A DNA stretch of 64,000 nucleotides from Apoderus coryli (GCA_911728435.2 OU452201.1:16182001-16246000); one strand, 5' to 3'; positions 1 through 12,660 are shown, numbered from the stretch's first letter. Notes: generated from the sequence alone by a model not told the origin. Translations and numbers: made by a program.

Positions 1-740
1 GACAGATTCGCCGATAATGTTACAGGGTGGTCGCAAACCACTGTAGTGTGATCTACTAATTACTAATACCTTTCATCTTATTGTAGAGCCCTGAAGATGG
101 GTTTGTTCTGCGTTCCATTTAAACCCAACATATTTGGAAATAATTTCGATAACTGATCACAAACTTTTTTATAGAACGAAATTGGTAGTATATTACACAA
201 TATATGGCATGTAAAATCCATTACTCTTCTAAGGAAGTCAAACAAAAATTAAATTATCTTGTTCACGTATGACTTTTACTTCTAACATGTTCTCCTACGA
301 CTCATTTGAGGAGTCAGGCCGACTTCTAAACGCTTTACCAAGTTCCCAGTGCAGTACCTTGCGAAGCGCGAGTCTTCAGTGTTTATATCCAACGACCTAG
401 GTATGTGGCGTACAAATATAAGCTTTGGTTGAAAGAGGTCCTCTACAAATACCAAAATACGACTTTCCAACAAATGAGGAGGAATGGGCGGAAACGTCAT
501 TGCCGAAAAATTGCTAATAAAGAAATAGTAAATAGAGATTAGCCTCTTTACTCTAATTCAAAGCTGCCTTTGTTGCAACATTTTTTGGAAAAACTGTTCA
601 TGATAGATGGATTTTCTAACTGACGAATGATAACGAAGCACATTAAAATATGCTTGGACTAAAAAAATTGATAAACAGAAGTGATTGTTTTCGTAAACAA
701 ACAAAAGCATATCAATGGTGCCCCTTGAACCATTAATTTT
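1..740. other. AT-rich DNA, nothing recognised
   Basis: I see no gene, RNA or clear repeat here. The one open frame on the minus strand (282-500) has no recognisable motif and is probably chance. Confidence 0.5.
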
Positions 741-743
741 TAT

Positions 744-1385
744 GTAATAGGTATATGGGGGTTATTAGTTTCATAAAAAAACCACAAACGTTTTTAATTT
801 CACCGGAAATAAATAACCACTGACATATTTTACCCAAATTTGGTACAAAAATACTACAGTATATGTCTAGGTGCTGATTAACTTGAAAATGGTGTCAAAA
901 ATTTAAAAGGTTCATATTTCTTAAACTTATCCGAAATATTCAATGATTTTTCATTAATTTAGTAAAGTATAACCTAAAACTTTAACCATTAAAAATTGGG
1001 ACATTGGCGTTAGAAAAGAACGAAAATAGGGGTTAAAAACTAAAAAAAAAAAAAATTTCCTAAAGATAGCAGAAATATTAACTAGTTATTTATAGCTTTG
1101 ATAGAATATAACCTATGAAATGTACGATAAAAAAACTTGCTTTCATAGGCGTTCTTAAATGGGGAAAAAGGGGTCAAAATAAAAAAATAATCTTATTAGA
1201 AATATGGAATAATTAAAATAAAAAACAGCTGATGTCTACAATAATATCAAAAAATAAAATTATTTGGAAATATACGTTGTCCCCGGACTCTCACGAGAAA
1301 AGTAAATAACAAAAAGGTCCCAGAAATATTACTTTTACACTAAAATATGGAGAGTTTTTCGTGCCTTGCGGGCAACAGTTTATTT
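744..1385 (+). repeat. Truncated copy of the ~138-bp-unit repeat family
   Basis: This stretch shares its start (TTAGTTTCAT, then AATTTCACCGGAAATA) and its end (ATATGGAGAG, then GGGCAACAGTTTATTT) with the longer copy at 6225-7820, in the same orientation. It keeps only about two internal units, marked by GGCGTT at about 1003 and 1147. No protein is evident. It is probably a non-autonomous mobile element of unknown class. Confidence 0.6.
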
Positions 1386-1389
1386 CTTT

Positions 1390-2700
1390 ATCTACTTGCA
1401 ACTTTCCTACAAGGGGCGTCAAAAACCTTGCTAGCACCCAAGCGCTTATGATCATAGGAACGGACTGACTTAAACATATTTTTATTTTAATAGTGAACAT
1501 AACAGCATAACGGAGGTCTAAAACTGTAAATACAAGAAGAATAAACAACAAAAACTATGACAACACCAAGAATCTGAAAGCATATTTATGTCATTCAAGA
1601 ACCTAAAAACTTGTGAGTGTTATTTGTATGAGATACCTTATGTATATTATATGTTAATATGAAAAATATACACCCTGTCCCACCCACAATCTCATCCGAT
1701 CTATTATAGAAAAGCATACATAGGAATATTTTCAGAAGTTCAATAAGTATCTCATGGCCTATTTGAGAAATATTTTTAAGGTTCTTGACATCAAAAATAA
1801 TCTTTGAAGCCTTAGTTTTTCTATAGTTTCCTAAATATTGGCAATTTCACCATGTTTTCATAGTTCCTATTCTGTTATGCTCGACTATAATTGGTTGTGT
1901 TTTTATTATAAAAAAATAATCGTTAATTTCAAAAAAATCTTCGATAGTTATTTTAGCATTATTAATACAAGAATTTATTTCTAAATATTAAAAATTACGA
2001 ATAAATATTATTACATAGTTACCAAATCTATACCACTGGATCCCAGCAACTGGTACTATTACCTAGTTAAAAATCAGTTAATAGTCATCAAAACATTATA
2101 AAAACACGGATCCAAATTAATTAATCAAGGTTTCCCTCGATAGAAAAACTCAAAACTATTTAAAGGCTAAAACACAAAAACATAATAGGCCAGAAATGAT
2201 GATTTGTAGACTGATACGCCAAATGTGTAATAATACATTTTTGGAACAACATCATATATTTTGAGATAAGCAAAGTTAGTGTAAAAACTCCTATAGTAAA
2301 TAAACTTGGAGATGATATTCAAAATCAGTTACAAGTATTGAGAATACTTCTGTTCCACCAATTGATCGAATTGTTGAGAGTTAGAAGGACAACTGGTATA
2401 AGTATAAAGGGCCATAGTGAACCAAGACACTACGACATCAGACTAAACGAGACCTGAATTCTCGGAATATACCTACCCCTTGTCGTTAATGTTGTTATGG
2501 GAACCGGCAACTAGATAAGAAGCCGAAAAGCGCCAGATTACCGAGAAAAGAAATATAATATAACCTATAAATAAATAAAACATAATTTTCAATGTGTCTA
2601 TTCATGTCAAAGACGTACGTATTCATGGGGTTGCAAGAAACCAAAAGAAAAAGTGAAGACTATTAATTCATGACAAAATAAAAACTCATCTCTGCAGTGG
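1390..2700. other. AT-rich DNA, nothing recognised
   Basis: No gene or structural repeat could be supported. ACACCCTGT at about 1669 resembles the ends of the CAGGGTG-type small DNA elements seen elsewhere, but no partner end was found. Confidence 0.4.
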
Positions 2701-2990
2701 AGAGAATGTGAATAAGTCAGATATAAAAGTCAAAAAATTTTAATAAACTACTCTTTGAGTAATAAATATCTTCCTTAAAGACCATACATGTTTCGAAGCT
2801 ATCTAGCCTGAACATCAGTTGTTAAATATTACAGAAAATGCATTTGAATTGTGTAATATTTAACCACTGATGATGAGGCTAGATAGTTTCGAAACATGTT
2901 TGATTTTTAAGAAAGAATTCTAGTACTCAAAGAGTAGTTTACTAAAACTATTTCGTGGGGTTTGACTTTTATTTCTCACTTATATTTCCT
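2700..2990. repeat. Inverted pair of hammerhead-like motifs (Penelope-like end)
   Basis: Two related motifs face each other. The plus-strand copy has CTGATGA at 2867-2873, a stem GAGGCTA/TAGTTTC, then GAAAC. The minus-strand copy at about 2781-2822 has the equivalent stem but a damaged core (CTGATGT). Between them lies an AT-rich palindrome (AATATTACA with TGTAATATT). About 60 bp after the plus copy is TTTCGTGGGGTTTGACTTTT, a tail shared with the motifs at 16.0, 29.5 and 31.9 kb. Helix I of the plus copy is partly broken (ACCA against TGAT). I infer an inverted end pair of a Penelope-like retroelement, probably inactive. Confidence 0.5.
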
Positions 2991-2999
2991 TGTTTCTAC

Positions 3000-4265
3000 C
3001 TATAGTTATTTGACTTGGATTAATTTTTTCAATGACGTGTTCTTGAAATAAGATCAAATCCTGTGATTTATTTAAAATTATCTGTGAAAACCAAAATATT
3101 TTGATACAACTTTTAAACATACCCAATGGACAGAACATATTCACCAGGATTTATGATAGTCATTTTGATCCTAAAATAATTGAAAGAGAATATGATCTCA
3201 TTGTTCAACTTCATTCATCTTTGTCCTTGCATTTACGCCAGTGTAATAGAACCATATTGTTCGATCATTGAATTTCAATTAAAGTGACAGGCATTTCTAC
3301 TTTAGGTTGTTTAAAGAAATTGATTCAAGTAAATTGAACAGTGCTTGCCTATGAGAACACTAGGTTAGTTTGTCTTTATCAAGAATATAATCAAACTTCT
3401 TTTAAGTGGAGGGATAATCATATCTCAAAGTTTCTGGAATTATACCAGACAGAGCAGTACATATGGATTATGGAGTGTAGAAGTTCTTCAAATTTTTCTT
3501 GGGTCATTCGTAATTGTGTATCCAAGTGATCTCCAGCCAATTCCTGTACCGATGCACCTTCATGTCGGCGCCTTAAGATCTATATTGAATACACTCAATG
3601 CTGTTAAATGATGTGGACGAATATCGCAGTGAATTCTACGTCCAGTTGACTAATGAATGAATTTAAAGGATACTGATCTAGGCATGGTAGTAAATGTCCA
3701 TATATTTTATTTTATCTGTGTTAATTTTAATCTGGCTACGTCACTGCGTTGATTATATTAAGTCACTCTTGGTATGCGTATATAAAAAAGAGGCGACACC
3801 CTTATTGAAAAAATGTTTATCTAGTCATGAATGAAAACTGGCTAATTATGTTAAAAACATGAATACTGAGTACTTTTATTTGTAAACGTAGAGAATTATT
3901 ATAACATATAAATAAATAAATATATTAAGAGCAAACATAATAAGCAAAATAAATATATAATAAGTATATACAGACTAAAGTTAATTTGTTTTTTTAGGAT
4001 AAGTTACTACCTAATCTGAATGTGATCCAATTTAATTTGATTAGATTAAATTACGTCAAATGGAACACCCTGTATTTGTATTTTATTTTTCATTTCAATA
4101 ACTTTGAAACTATCTTTGGGTATATTTCCAAGTTTCAAAGACCTACGTTAATTATGTATAAAATCAATATTGTATTGATACCTAAGACCGAGACTTTTAA
4201 AGGAAATCTTCATTTTTTTTGGCAAAATATTATTTTAATTTTCTACATAATGTCCTTTTAGGCTT
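3000..4265. other. Unassigned AT-rich DNA with a possible coding remnant
   Basis: Around 3139-3530 (+) the translation is less random than its surroundings. It includes KFLELYQTEQYIW at about 3424-3462, which faintly resembles the start of a MADF domain, but there is no complete domain or splice context. CACCCTGTATTTGTA at about 4067 resembles an end of a small CAGGGTG-type element. Nothing else is supported. Confidence 0.25.
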
Positions 4266-4269
4266 TATT

Positions 4270-4762
4270 TGTGAATTGCTTGTTACATAAGTAACAAGAC
4301 TTTCAGTTATGTTGGAAATTTGTTTCACACCACTGTCCCTAAAGTCGTCTGTAGCCCACACCACCATCCTTTCACGAGATGGGCCGTTTCGTTGATCCAC
4401 AACTCATCAGTGGTGATCGGCAGGCAGTGTGACCCAAATTTAAAACATTTACGCAGAACTTATACTCTAGCACGAGAGTTGAAAGACAACAACATGTTTT
4501 TGGCGACATCTAGTGTGAGCAGGGAATATGCCCGGTGAAACATAGTTCACAAACGATTGCCGGACGTGAAGCAACAACTCCATCATATCCTATTGCCAAC
4601 ATTAGACACAGTCGAATTCCCTGGCGGGAGGCTTTGTTAATAATTTGCTTGTTACAGAATGTAACAAGACTTTAAGTTTTATTGGAAATTTGTTTCACAC
4701 TACCTTCCTTTCACCAGACGGGCCGTTTCGTTGATCGGCAGGCAGTGTGACCCAAATTTAAT
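4270..4762. repeat. Direct repeat, two unequal copies
   Basis: The block at 4274-4443 is repeated at 4642-4762. Shared segments include GCTTGTTACA, GGAAATTTGTTTCACAC, GGGCCGTTTCGTTGATC and GGCAGGCAGTGTGACCCAAA. The second copy lacks about 50 bp of the middle. No coding potential is convincing; the element type is unknown. Confidence 0.6.
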
Positions 4763-4799
4763 TTTATTAACAAATAAATTAATTAAGAATCAATAAAAA

Positions 4800-6050
4800 C
4801 ATTAAAACCTAACCTCAAATTCAAATTAATCACCCACGTCTGCGGAAATGTTTCGAGCAAAAAGATTTAATCTAAAACGTCTAGATGTATAATATCTGAA
4901 CACATACGAGATGTAAAACACTTACCTCCCCTACATATGTATGTGTGAATAAAAGAACGATCCAGATTAATCTGATCAGTGAGATGCCATAAATGGACGC
5001 GCCTAATATAAGCAAAAATATCAAACTAGACAAATAATATGATTTGGTTCTCCTGGAGAAAAATTCGACTTTTTTATTAAATTAAGTTCCCTATCACAAA
5101 ATTAAAGCATAAATATATAAATATTGTTATTATTTGTAATTTCCGCAACACTACCTAAGCGGAACGACCATATTAATGTTGTACCTACGATTTTGTATGC
5201 CGTCAGTATAATACCATGGTGTGAATGTATCTAACAGAAAATTCATTTTGAGTTCATTTCCCTCGAAAAACTTACTACTACTAATATTACGTACCTATTA
5301 TAGTGCTTAGTATTATTATTAAATGACTTTACACATCACATAGGTACTCAGCCTTTTAAAATTTAAAAGGAACTTTATTACGTCCAAGATATAGTAATTA
5401 AAGCAGTTATAATTTCATTTAAATTGTTATGAATTTAGATTTCTGTTTCCACTGGTTTTATCGGATAGGGGAGATTGAAGGACGATTTCTCAACAACCGA
5501 GTCTAACGAAAGGGATAGTTCTGAACTAGTCATTAAAAGTGAACACAATTAAAGTGGTTTCTCACGTGAAATTATTTGCAAAAAATACTCTATGCTTTAT
5601 CGAAGAATCTTGAATGTAATAAATAATCAGTGGCGGCTCGTTCTGCCAAACACTAGAGGTGCAACCTAATAAATCGTTCTAAAGTTCTTTAAATAACTGT
5701 GGATTTTTCTAAATATTCGGCAAGTGTTGTAACTAATTTGGCGATAAAAGTTAATAACCACGAAAATTCCCTGGATTTTCGGATTTATCCCATCTGTTAT
5801 CCTCGACAACACGTACCGATTTTTCGTTGCATCCTCGTTAAACTTTTGAATGTTTATCCAATATATCGAATCTAGATGCTCCCGAATATTAACCGAACCC
5901 AATGAGGGGTATTAAAATAGCTAAAAGTTATTTTTAAAGTAAAAAATTCATAGGTAGGGTATAAGTACGTATCATCTTATTAGTGTGCTTTGACCGCTCG
6001 TTCGTGACGTCACAATTAAGCACTCTGTCCTATGTAGAGGTGTTATGGTA
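4800..6050. other. AT-rich DNA, nothing recognised
   Basis: I see no gene or repeat I can name. The minus-strand open frame at 5666-5902 has no known motif. Confidence 0.4.
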
Positions 6051-6052
6051 CT

Positions 6053-6170
6053 AGGGCGCCTCTGCTTAGAGCCTTACAGGTGTGCAATGTGCAGGGAATC
6101 ATCGGTGAAGTCGATTACTTTGAACAAACTTTGAAAAGTTTAGGACTCAGTTGTCTCTGTTTCCGTATAT
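6053..6170 (+). repeat. Dispersed repeat, inverted partner at 17.9-18.0 kb
   Basis: This block matches the reverse complement of about 17890-18015. Shared pieces include TCTGCTTAGAGC, GCAATGTGC and GATTACTTTGA. Identity looks like roughly 80-85 percent by eye. Its nature is unknown. Confidence 0.6.
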
Positions 6171-6224
6171 TATATCTATTTAATATGTATTTTATTTTTA
6201 ATTATTTTTTGAATTATTTTTTTT

Positions 6225-7820
6225 AGCTCTCCATATCATATATGTCATATATATGGAGACTATTAGTTTCATGAAAAAAAATTTTTTTTTAATTTCACCG
6301 GAAATACTTGTTTTTGGTCATTTTATACATAAATAAGTAGTTTTAAAAAAATGTCTGTCTGTCTGTCTGTCTGTCTGTATGCACGAAAACGCAAAAACCG
6401 CTTAACAGATTTTAACCAAATTTGGTACAAAAATACATGGCAAGGAGCTGATTAGATTTTGGGAAACATTGAGCGTAGGCAAGGGGTTTAAAAGAGGGTT
6501 CAAAAATTAAAAAAATTCATAGTTCTTAAACTTATCCGAAATACTGCATAATTTTTTACGCATTTAATTGAATATAACCTAAAATATTGAACATAAAATA
6601 TTAGACCACATTGGCGTTCGAAAATAGTGTAAAATGGGGTAAAAAATATTTTAAAAAAACGTACTTCTTAAACATAGCAGAAATATTAACTAATTATTTA
6701 TAGCTTTAATAGAATATAACCTATAAAATGTGTCATAAATAACTTACTTTCATAGGCGTTCGTAAATAGTGGAAAAGGGGTCAAAATATAAAAAATATAT
6801 ATTTCCTAAACTTATTCGAAATATGGAATAATTTTTTATAGTTGTGATAGAATATAACCTAAGAAATGTTACATAAAAGAATTGGTTCACACAGGCGTTC
6901 GAAAATAGTCTAAAAAAAGGGTCAAAAACGAAAAAAAAATGTTTTCCAAATATACCAAAAAAATTGGCTAATTATATATAGCTTTGATATAAGATAACCT
7001 AAAAAATGCAGCATAAAATTTTTATTTACATAGACGTTCGTAAATAGTAAAAAAAGGGGTAAAATAAAAAAAAATTAAAATGTCAAATTTTTTATATTTA
7101 ACTAGATGAATTGGTGTTAAAAATACACGACAAAAATTAATGTACCATAGGCGTCCGTGAAAATTCTATAAAAGGGTCAGAAAAAATTTGAATCCGTGAT
7201 AACTCAAAAACCACTAAACGGATTTTAACCACATTTGGTGCGAAAATACTACAAGATATTTATAGGTGGTGATTAACATTGAGCGTACGCAAGGGGTTTA
7301 AAAGAGGGTCAAAAATTTAAAAAACCATAGTTCTTAAACTTATCCGAAATATTGAATAATTGTTCATAGTTGTGATAGAATATAACCGCAAAAATGTTAC
7401 ATAAAAGAATTGGTTCACACAGGCGTTCGAAAAAGGGTCAAAAACGAAAACAAAATGTTTTTCCAAATATAACAGAAAAATTGGCTACTTATATATAGCT
7501 TTGAAATAAGATGCAGCATAACAATTCTGTTTATATAGGGGTTCGTAAATGGTAGAAAAGGGGGAAATTTTAAAATAAAACTAAAAAAAAAAACAATTAT
7601 TTTTCGTACAAGAACTTGGCCTAGAAGGTCTGAAATATAAAATATCTACGTATAAATAGTGCCCCCAAAGAGAAGAAAAAGGCACAAAACCCGATACTTA
7701 AAAAAAAATAGCTGATGTCTAAAACAAAACAAAAATTTATTAAATTTAGATAAATGACAAAAAGGTCATTTACACTTAAATATGGAGAGCTATTCGTGCC
7801 TCGAGGGCAACAGTTTATTT
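6225..7820 (+). repeat. Non-autonomous element of degenerate ~115-143-bp units
   Basis: The element starts near TAGCTCTCCATAT (about 6225) and ends near the inverted equivalent ATATGGAGAGCTA (about 7781). Inside, a unit recurs with a marker like ATAGGCGTTCG(T/A)AAATAG at about 6612, 6755, 6892, 7031, 7147, 7420 and 7535, so most spacings are 115-143 bp. Each unit also carries ATAGAATATAACCTA and an A-rich GGGGTCAAAA tract. A segment AAAACCGCTTAACAGATTT, with an equivalent at about 7207, is of a kind often seen in insect repeats. No transposase is visible. Confidence 0.6.
6352..6378. repeat. (TGTC)n microsatellite
   Basis: About six and a half tandem copies of TGTC lie near the start of the 6.2-7.8 kb element. 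Confidence 0.9.
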
Positions 7821-7995
7821 TAATTAAATTTGTCTGTTAATTAATTGATTTGCTATGGAATAAAATAAACTTACACTTTTTGATAAGGTTTTCCCTTGTA
7901 ATTGGATGTGAAGCCTGTTAGGCAAGAAATATAAATAAATAAATATAATGATGTTCATAATAAAAGTAAATTTTTGTTCATACTTTCTGTTTTAG

Positions 7996-8156
7996 GATCA
8001 AAATTATTAACACTGACCGAACCAAAAATTCGAACAGCAGCCTTTAGAGGCACTCATTTAACGATGCCTTTAAAAACTTCTACCTCAACTACGAAGCAAA
8101 ATGGTTGGACAAAATTTCAACAGATATTAAAAATGGATTTAATAATTATTGAGACG
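7996..8156 (+). CDS. Candidate internal exon of an unidentified host gene
   Basis: A pyrimidine-rich acceptor (TTTCTGTTTTAG) precedes 161 bp that are open in one frame and end at a strong donor (GACG|GTAAGTAG). Two bases complete a split codon, then 53 codons follow to an exact codon boundary. The peptide begins SKLLTLTEPKIRTAAFRG and contains QNGWTKFQQILKMDLIIIET. It is less AT-biased than its flanks. I do not recognise the family. The exon at 12672-12714 starts in the phase this one requires. No upstream exon was found. It could be chance, but splice signals, openness and phase agree. Confidence 0.45.
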
Positions 8157-8159
8157 GTA

Positions 8160-9740
8160 AGTAGATATTTTTACAATATTTATATTGGATTTTGGATCCA
8201 TTAAAAATCTACAATACTAGCAAATTATGATTGGTTAGTAGGTGCAAGGCAATTATTTTACGCCAAATTTATTGTAACGTGTGAGCTTATAATTAGTCAA
8301 GTCACCAGACAATGGCTGATGAGTTTTATTTCACAATGGGGGAGATGCAGATCAATAAACAGTCTTCCACTATATTACCACATAATATTATGATTTACGT
8401 GTAATTATGAATATAATAAATGAAAAACCATGAAAGTTCGTCATATGGAACATTATAACTAGGGTTGTCAAATTTTGAAAACGGTAGGTAATTTGTCAAT
8501 TTATATTTTGTTCGGTTAGGTTGGGTCTTTTGGAAGATTCCGAGTGCCGATTGCGACTGGAGGATGATGAGTCGGCGGGACATGTACTACAGATAGGCAC
8601 AAGGAAGTAGTAAGAAAAGTTGCTCATATTTACATGAGGAATTGAAAATTGAAAAATATACTGGGTTTTCTATTTCAATTAATTTTTCCACCTGTCTAGA
8701 GTAAAAGTGGCAACACCGCATCATCATAAATACTTCTTAAACTATAGATCATTGTCGTTGATCATGGTTTCCATATTTTCAAAATGGTCAGTTATTTAGT
8801 ACTCAATAAACGTTTAATACGTCATTCACCGTGGGACACCCTATATGTTAAGCTTAAAAAAAAGAAAACTCTTAAACGAGTTGTGACTCCTTTACAACCT
8901 CCAGATGGCGAAATTCTTGTTGTGGCAGAACTAAAACGACGATAACGCGTTGTGGCAAACACAAAACGCTACTTTTTCAAGTTCTCTTAAAAATTAAAGA
9001 TTGTAAGACACTTTAGTTCCTTAGACCATTGTAAATAGGGCTTAGACATGCACATAAGGAGGATATCCCTTGTGATTTTTTATGATATAATAATTAAATG
9101 GAAACCCCGGTTTTTTAATCATTGTGTGCTCCTTATTAATTTTAATTACCCGTATTTCATAATATTATATTCGTTTTTGTAAGTACAGTTATTGCTTTTT
9201 GTATTACATGAAAATTATGTGCACACGCCAACAAAGTAAATAATATTATACAGGGATTTTAGCATCTATAGGGTTTCCGGATATTGAAAAACAGCAGGTT
9301 TTATAAATTTGGCTCATTCATAAAATATAAATGGCATTTATGGTAGAGTAAGTAAAACTACTCCATCAAATTTAAAGAATAGTTGAGCAAACACAACTCG
9401 GTTATTGTTTTACCACAGCATAATAAAGTGCAGCATTCCGAGTCCACGTTGGCACTTTGAACTTAATAATTTCAAACTGTGACGTATGACACAGCCATTT
9501 TAGGATAAAAGTCAGGTCCTGACTAAAAATGGCATTTCATTAAGGCCGCAGGGGCGTACTGACGTATTGTTAACCCCTTTTTTTTTTTAATGTGTTGCTA
9601 CTGAGATTTTGAAACAGTTTTTAAATAGCCCAGTAGGCTGTACGAAGAACGATCCTCACAGCGTAGAATCCATGGCAGAAAAACCTTTAAAAAAGTGGAT
9701 CGTTGCTTAAGGAAGACCGATAAGAATTACGATGTTGCAT
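8160..9740. other. Unassigned DNA; putative intron
   Basis: No gene is supported. At about 9427-9530 lies a block (GCAGCATTCCGAGTCCACGT, then CAGGTCCTGACTAA) that recurs at 27.24-27.33 and 59.89-59.97 kb, so it is a fragment of that compound repeat. GGACACCCTATATG at about 8824 resembles a small DNA-element end. Confidence 0.45.
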
Positions 9741-9756
9741 TTGTCACTTGTGCGAG

Positions 9757-9855
9757 CGTACTTTAACAAACCGTCCTGCTACGAGTGTTCGGAAATTAGC
9801 TGCAGAGTTTGATTGTACAAAATCGATTTTATTTAGAATACCTAAAGAGCAATTC
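9757..9855 (+). pseudogene. Tc1/mariner-type transposase, helix-turn-helix fragment
   Basis: The plus strand reads RTLTNRPATSVRKLAAEF followed by FRIPKEQ. This resembles the second DNA-binding helix-turn-helix of Tc1/mariner transposases (pattern TSVRKLA, then a WRILKEQ-like recognition helix). No catalytic domain follows and the flanking frames are broken. It is an old remnant. Confidence 0.5.
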
Positions 9856-9963
9856 TCTTTGATATTACAAATATCAGAGAAATTAAAAAACCAAAATGTT
9901 TAGAAAACATGAGGCTACAGTATGATTTCACCATTCCATCCGTTCTTGTTCATAATGCTCCTT

Positions 9964-10016
9964 ACAGGGTGTCTCAAATTTAACGTAAAAAACTATTCTT
10001 ATTTTTGCACCCTGTA
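9964..10016. repeat. Possible solo ends of a CAGGGTG-type DNA element
   Basis: TACAGGGTGTCTC and, 40 bp later, its inverted counterpart TGCACCCTGTA enclose only AT-rich DNA. This may be an internally deleted MITE with TA-type termini. Confidence 0.35.
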
Positions 10017-10019
10017 TAA

Positions 10020-10795
10020 ACCTAAAACTAAAGTATGAATAAAAATTTCTATCACAGTACAATTACCAAAGAAGAAAGCTACAGTTCAAAAAAAATTATA
10101 GTAATCGATTTATTGGTTCGCGAGAAAATCAACTTTGAAATTGAACATAATTTTTGGTTGTGCGTTATTTTTGCGGCTAAGTGTAGAAAGTTTTGAACTG
10201 AGGTCATTTTTAGGATCCAGGGGTCATGAAATGAAGGACTGCATACAAATTTTTCAAAATTTCGGTTGTGTGGATCTGCTGAATAGTTTGAAAAAATAAC
10301 CTCAACTAAGTACATTCATGCCAGCCCTTCAATTTTAAAATATTTAGAACTGCCGCAAAAAAAACAAACAAACCAGGTATATTTTAATATATTTCGGGAT
10401 TGTTTTATAAAAGAAAATCGTGACTTTGTGAATAAACAATAAGATCACATACCTAGCCGCATTTTTGATTTCGATCTTCAATGGGCAAATCTTGTATATA
10501 CAGCGCGATAAAATACAGAGTTATAGCAAAAATGTAAATAAATATTTTCCATAAATATTTAGCGTCAAACAGAATTAACCCTACTTCAGATTTCACCCAA
10601 TTATATTTATTGACCCAACACTCTATCGTAGGGAATTAGTAATCGCATAGCAGCATGATATTAACTACCTTGATGACGTTTGTTATTTTTCAATATCAAT
10701 TGCTAAGGCATCCATTCGAGACCATCTTAAAAATGTTCTCTTTTGACTTAACCATATGATTTTGATAATATAATCAAAAATATATGACCTAAGAA
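10020..10795. other. AT-rich DNA, nothing recognised
   Basis: No gene or named repeat could be supported; the minus open frame at 10079-10315 has no known motif. Confidence 0.4.
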
Positions 10796-10804
10796 TTAGT
10801 ATTA

Positions 10805-10930
10805 TTGTGTTATCTTCATTATTTCCAATAAACTAACGTAAAACACTAAGTACTTTATTCAAAAATTCGAAAATAAAAAATGTATTGCCAGAGCTGCGAT
10901 TCGAACCCATAGCCTTCCGCATACGAGACA
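10805..10930 (-). repeat. 5'-truncated tRNA-derived SINE
   Basis: On the minus strand, ATGCGGAAGG, GGGTTCGAATC and CAGCTCTGGCAATA match the SINE at 38.5 kb. It continues into the body segment TTAGTTTATTGGAAATAA. The B-box-like GGGTTCGAATC is kept; the A box is missing. It is a 5'-truncated copy. Confidence 0.6.
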
Positions 10931-11098
10931 AAGGAACAATTATTGAAACAGTGGGTTTCTACGGGTGAACGTGCAGTTAAGAAGGTAAGAAGGGTCTGTC
11001 GACCAACAAAGTCAAGGCCACAGTTTTTTGGCATTCGGGCAGCTTCATTACCTTTGAAAAGGTTTAAACTAGTCCTCAGACAAAGATGCGCTTGCTCA

Positions 11099-11391
11099 TG
11101 TTATACGATGCTGTTCAGTAGTTCCTGAAAATGTGCGTTCCACGGGGAACCAATTGACGTGCAATCCCTGAGAAGACGAGAGCCATCCCTGGTTTGCAGT
11201 GGGTTAAGACTCTGTGCAGTGGGGCCGTAAATGGTCCTAGTGGCATGTAAGAAGGCTCTGGTGTTGTTCCTTTCGGCTGGTTGTTGCATTTCGATTGATT
11301 TAGCCGTCCACCACTGATTATTCAGATATCGCGTTTTTCGTTGTACTTCCGACTTCGCCATTTGAACGAAAAATATATGAAAATAACACAC
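11099..11391 (-). pseudogene. RTE-like LINE fragment (endonuclease-RT linker)
   Basis: The minus-strand frame contains NNQWWTAKSIEMQQPAERNN, RAFLHATRTIYGPTAQSLNP, then TRDGSRLLRD and WNAHFQELLN. This is the linker between endonuclease and reverse transcriptase found in widespread insect RTE-like LINEs. Neither the endonuclease nor the RT catalytic region is present, so this is a fragment of about 96 codons. It may belong to the same clade as the 3' end at 37.8 kb and the piece at 33.83-33.94 kb. Confidence 0.75.
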
Positions 11392-11399
11392 TAAAATTT

Positions 11400-12660
11400 A
11401 TAATTTGAATATTTGTCTTGGCATGAATGTAGACATGTTTTTTTTTTTTTGATCACTATAAGTAAGTACAACAAAATCTTTCAGTCAAATCAGCCACAGA
11501 TGTGAATCATAATTATGAGTAGATTTTTTTTGTTAGATTTTTCACTAGATATTCCAATTTGGTTGGTACACACAGTATACATAGATGTCCCATTAAAACA
11601 ACAACAAGCACTCCAAACAAAAAAGCTGGTTCTGTACTATGTCGCTTTTGTGTACCGCAATAATACATATACGGCCAAAAACAAAAGAAGGCCGTTCTTC
11701 TTAGAATTTCAGTTTGTCGATTATCTCCATCTTTATTTATGACCGCCTGTGAACGTTTTAAACAAGGACGACCTGCCAATTAATCGACTTTCCACCTTCT
11801 TAATTTTCAATTCGAAGTCCAGTCGGCAGCCCGCGCTATACACGGCGCGCGGCATCCGTCGCTCAACACCGAAATGATGAAATTACTGTACTGGTAATAA
11901 AAATTAAAACCTAAACAAAGATACCAGTGTCAAAATTTTGTAACCGAATAAATTTGTATACTTAGTATAATGAAATACGAATGAATGTAGTTTCAGTTCA
12001 CAATTCCACATAATTTTCATAAATAATGAAAATATACAAGAAATTTTTGACAGATAGTCATTTATTAAGCAGAAAATACACCCATCATACGAATTCTCTA
12101 GTACGGCACTCTTGGCGAACCGTACTGCCTGTAGCCACAACAGTGCGACAACAAATGGACGCCTTTGATCTCGCTATACGTCGCACCAGAGGGCTTCCAT
12201 ACAGATTGCAGCAGTGCTGGAGTCTCCAAGCGTCGTAGACATTATGCCATTGATTCGGACTTCAATCAATATCCCTGCGCTGCGACGGTCGGGGAGTCGC
12301 GACGGGAGCAAGTTTGTGTGATTTGGAAGCTCCTACTGACAAACCGGCACGTAGGCGGCAAGTATGTAATGGCCGTTCAGCGTTAGGATTTGGGACTGTG
12401 CAGCTGCTCATGTCCTGCACTTGTGACTGCGCAGTACCTGTCACTTTTGTTACAGAATCATCAAACTAGAAAATGAAGACCAAGAATAGATGTTAAAATA
12501 TTTGCAGAATGCTCATACCTACTTACTGTTGTTTGTAGAGAATTTTCAAAACTCCAAGCCGTTGCTTAGAGTTTGTAAACGTAAATTTAAATAGCCACAA
12601 TCTTGCACATGATCATTTCTGTTCCAAAAAGGTTAGTCACAATAATTATCAAAACCTAAA
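11400..12660. other. Unassigned DNA with a GC-richer patch
   Basis: About 12100-12440 is clearly richer in G+C than its surroundings but has stops in all useful frames and no motif I recognise. The overlapping open frames at 12026-12444 disagree in strand and frame, so none is called. Confidence 0.35.

Noticed and set aside
3405..3530. MADF-domain gene
   Set aside because: Only KFLELYQTEQYIW is suggestive; the rest of the domain and any exon structure are missing.
12026..12444. Small genes in the 12-kb GC-richer patch
   Set aside because: Frames overlap on both strands, none has a motif, and splice signals do not support them.
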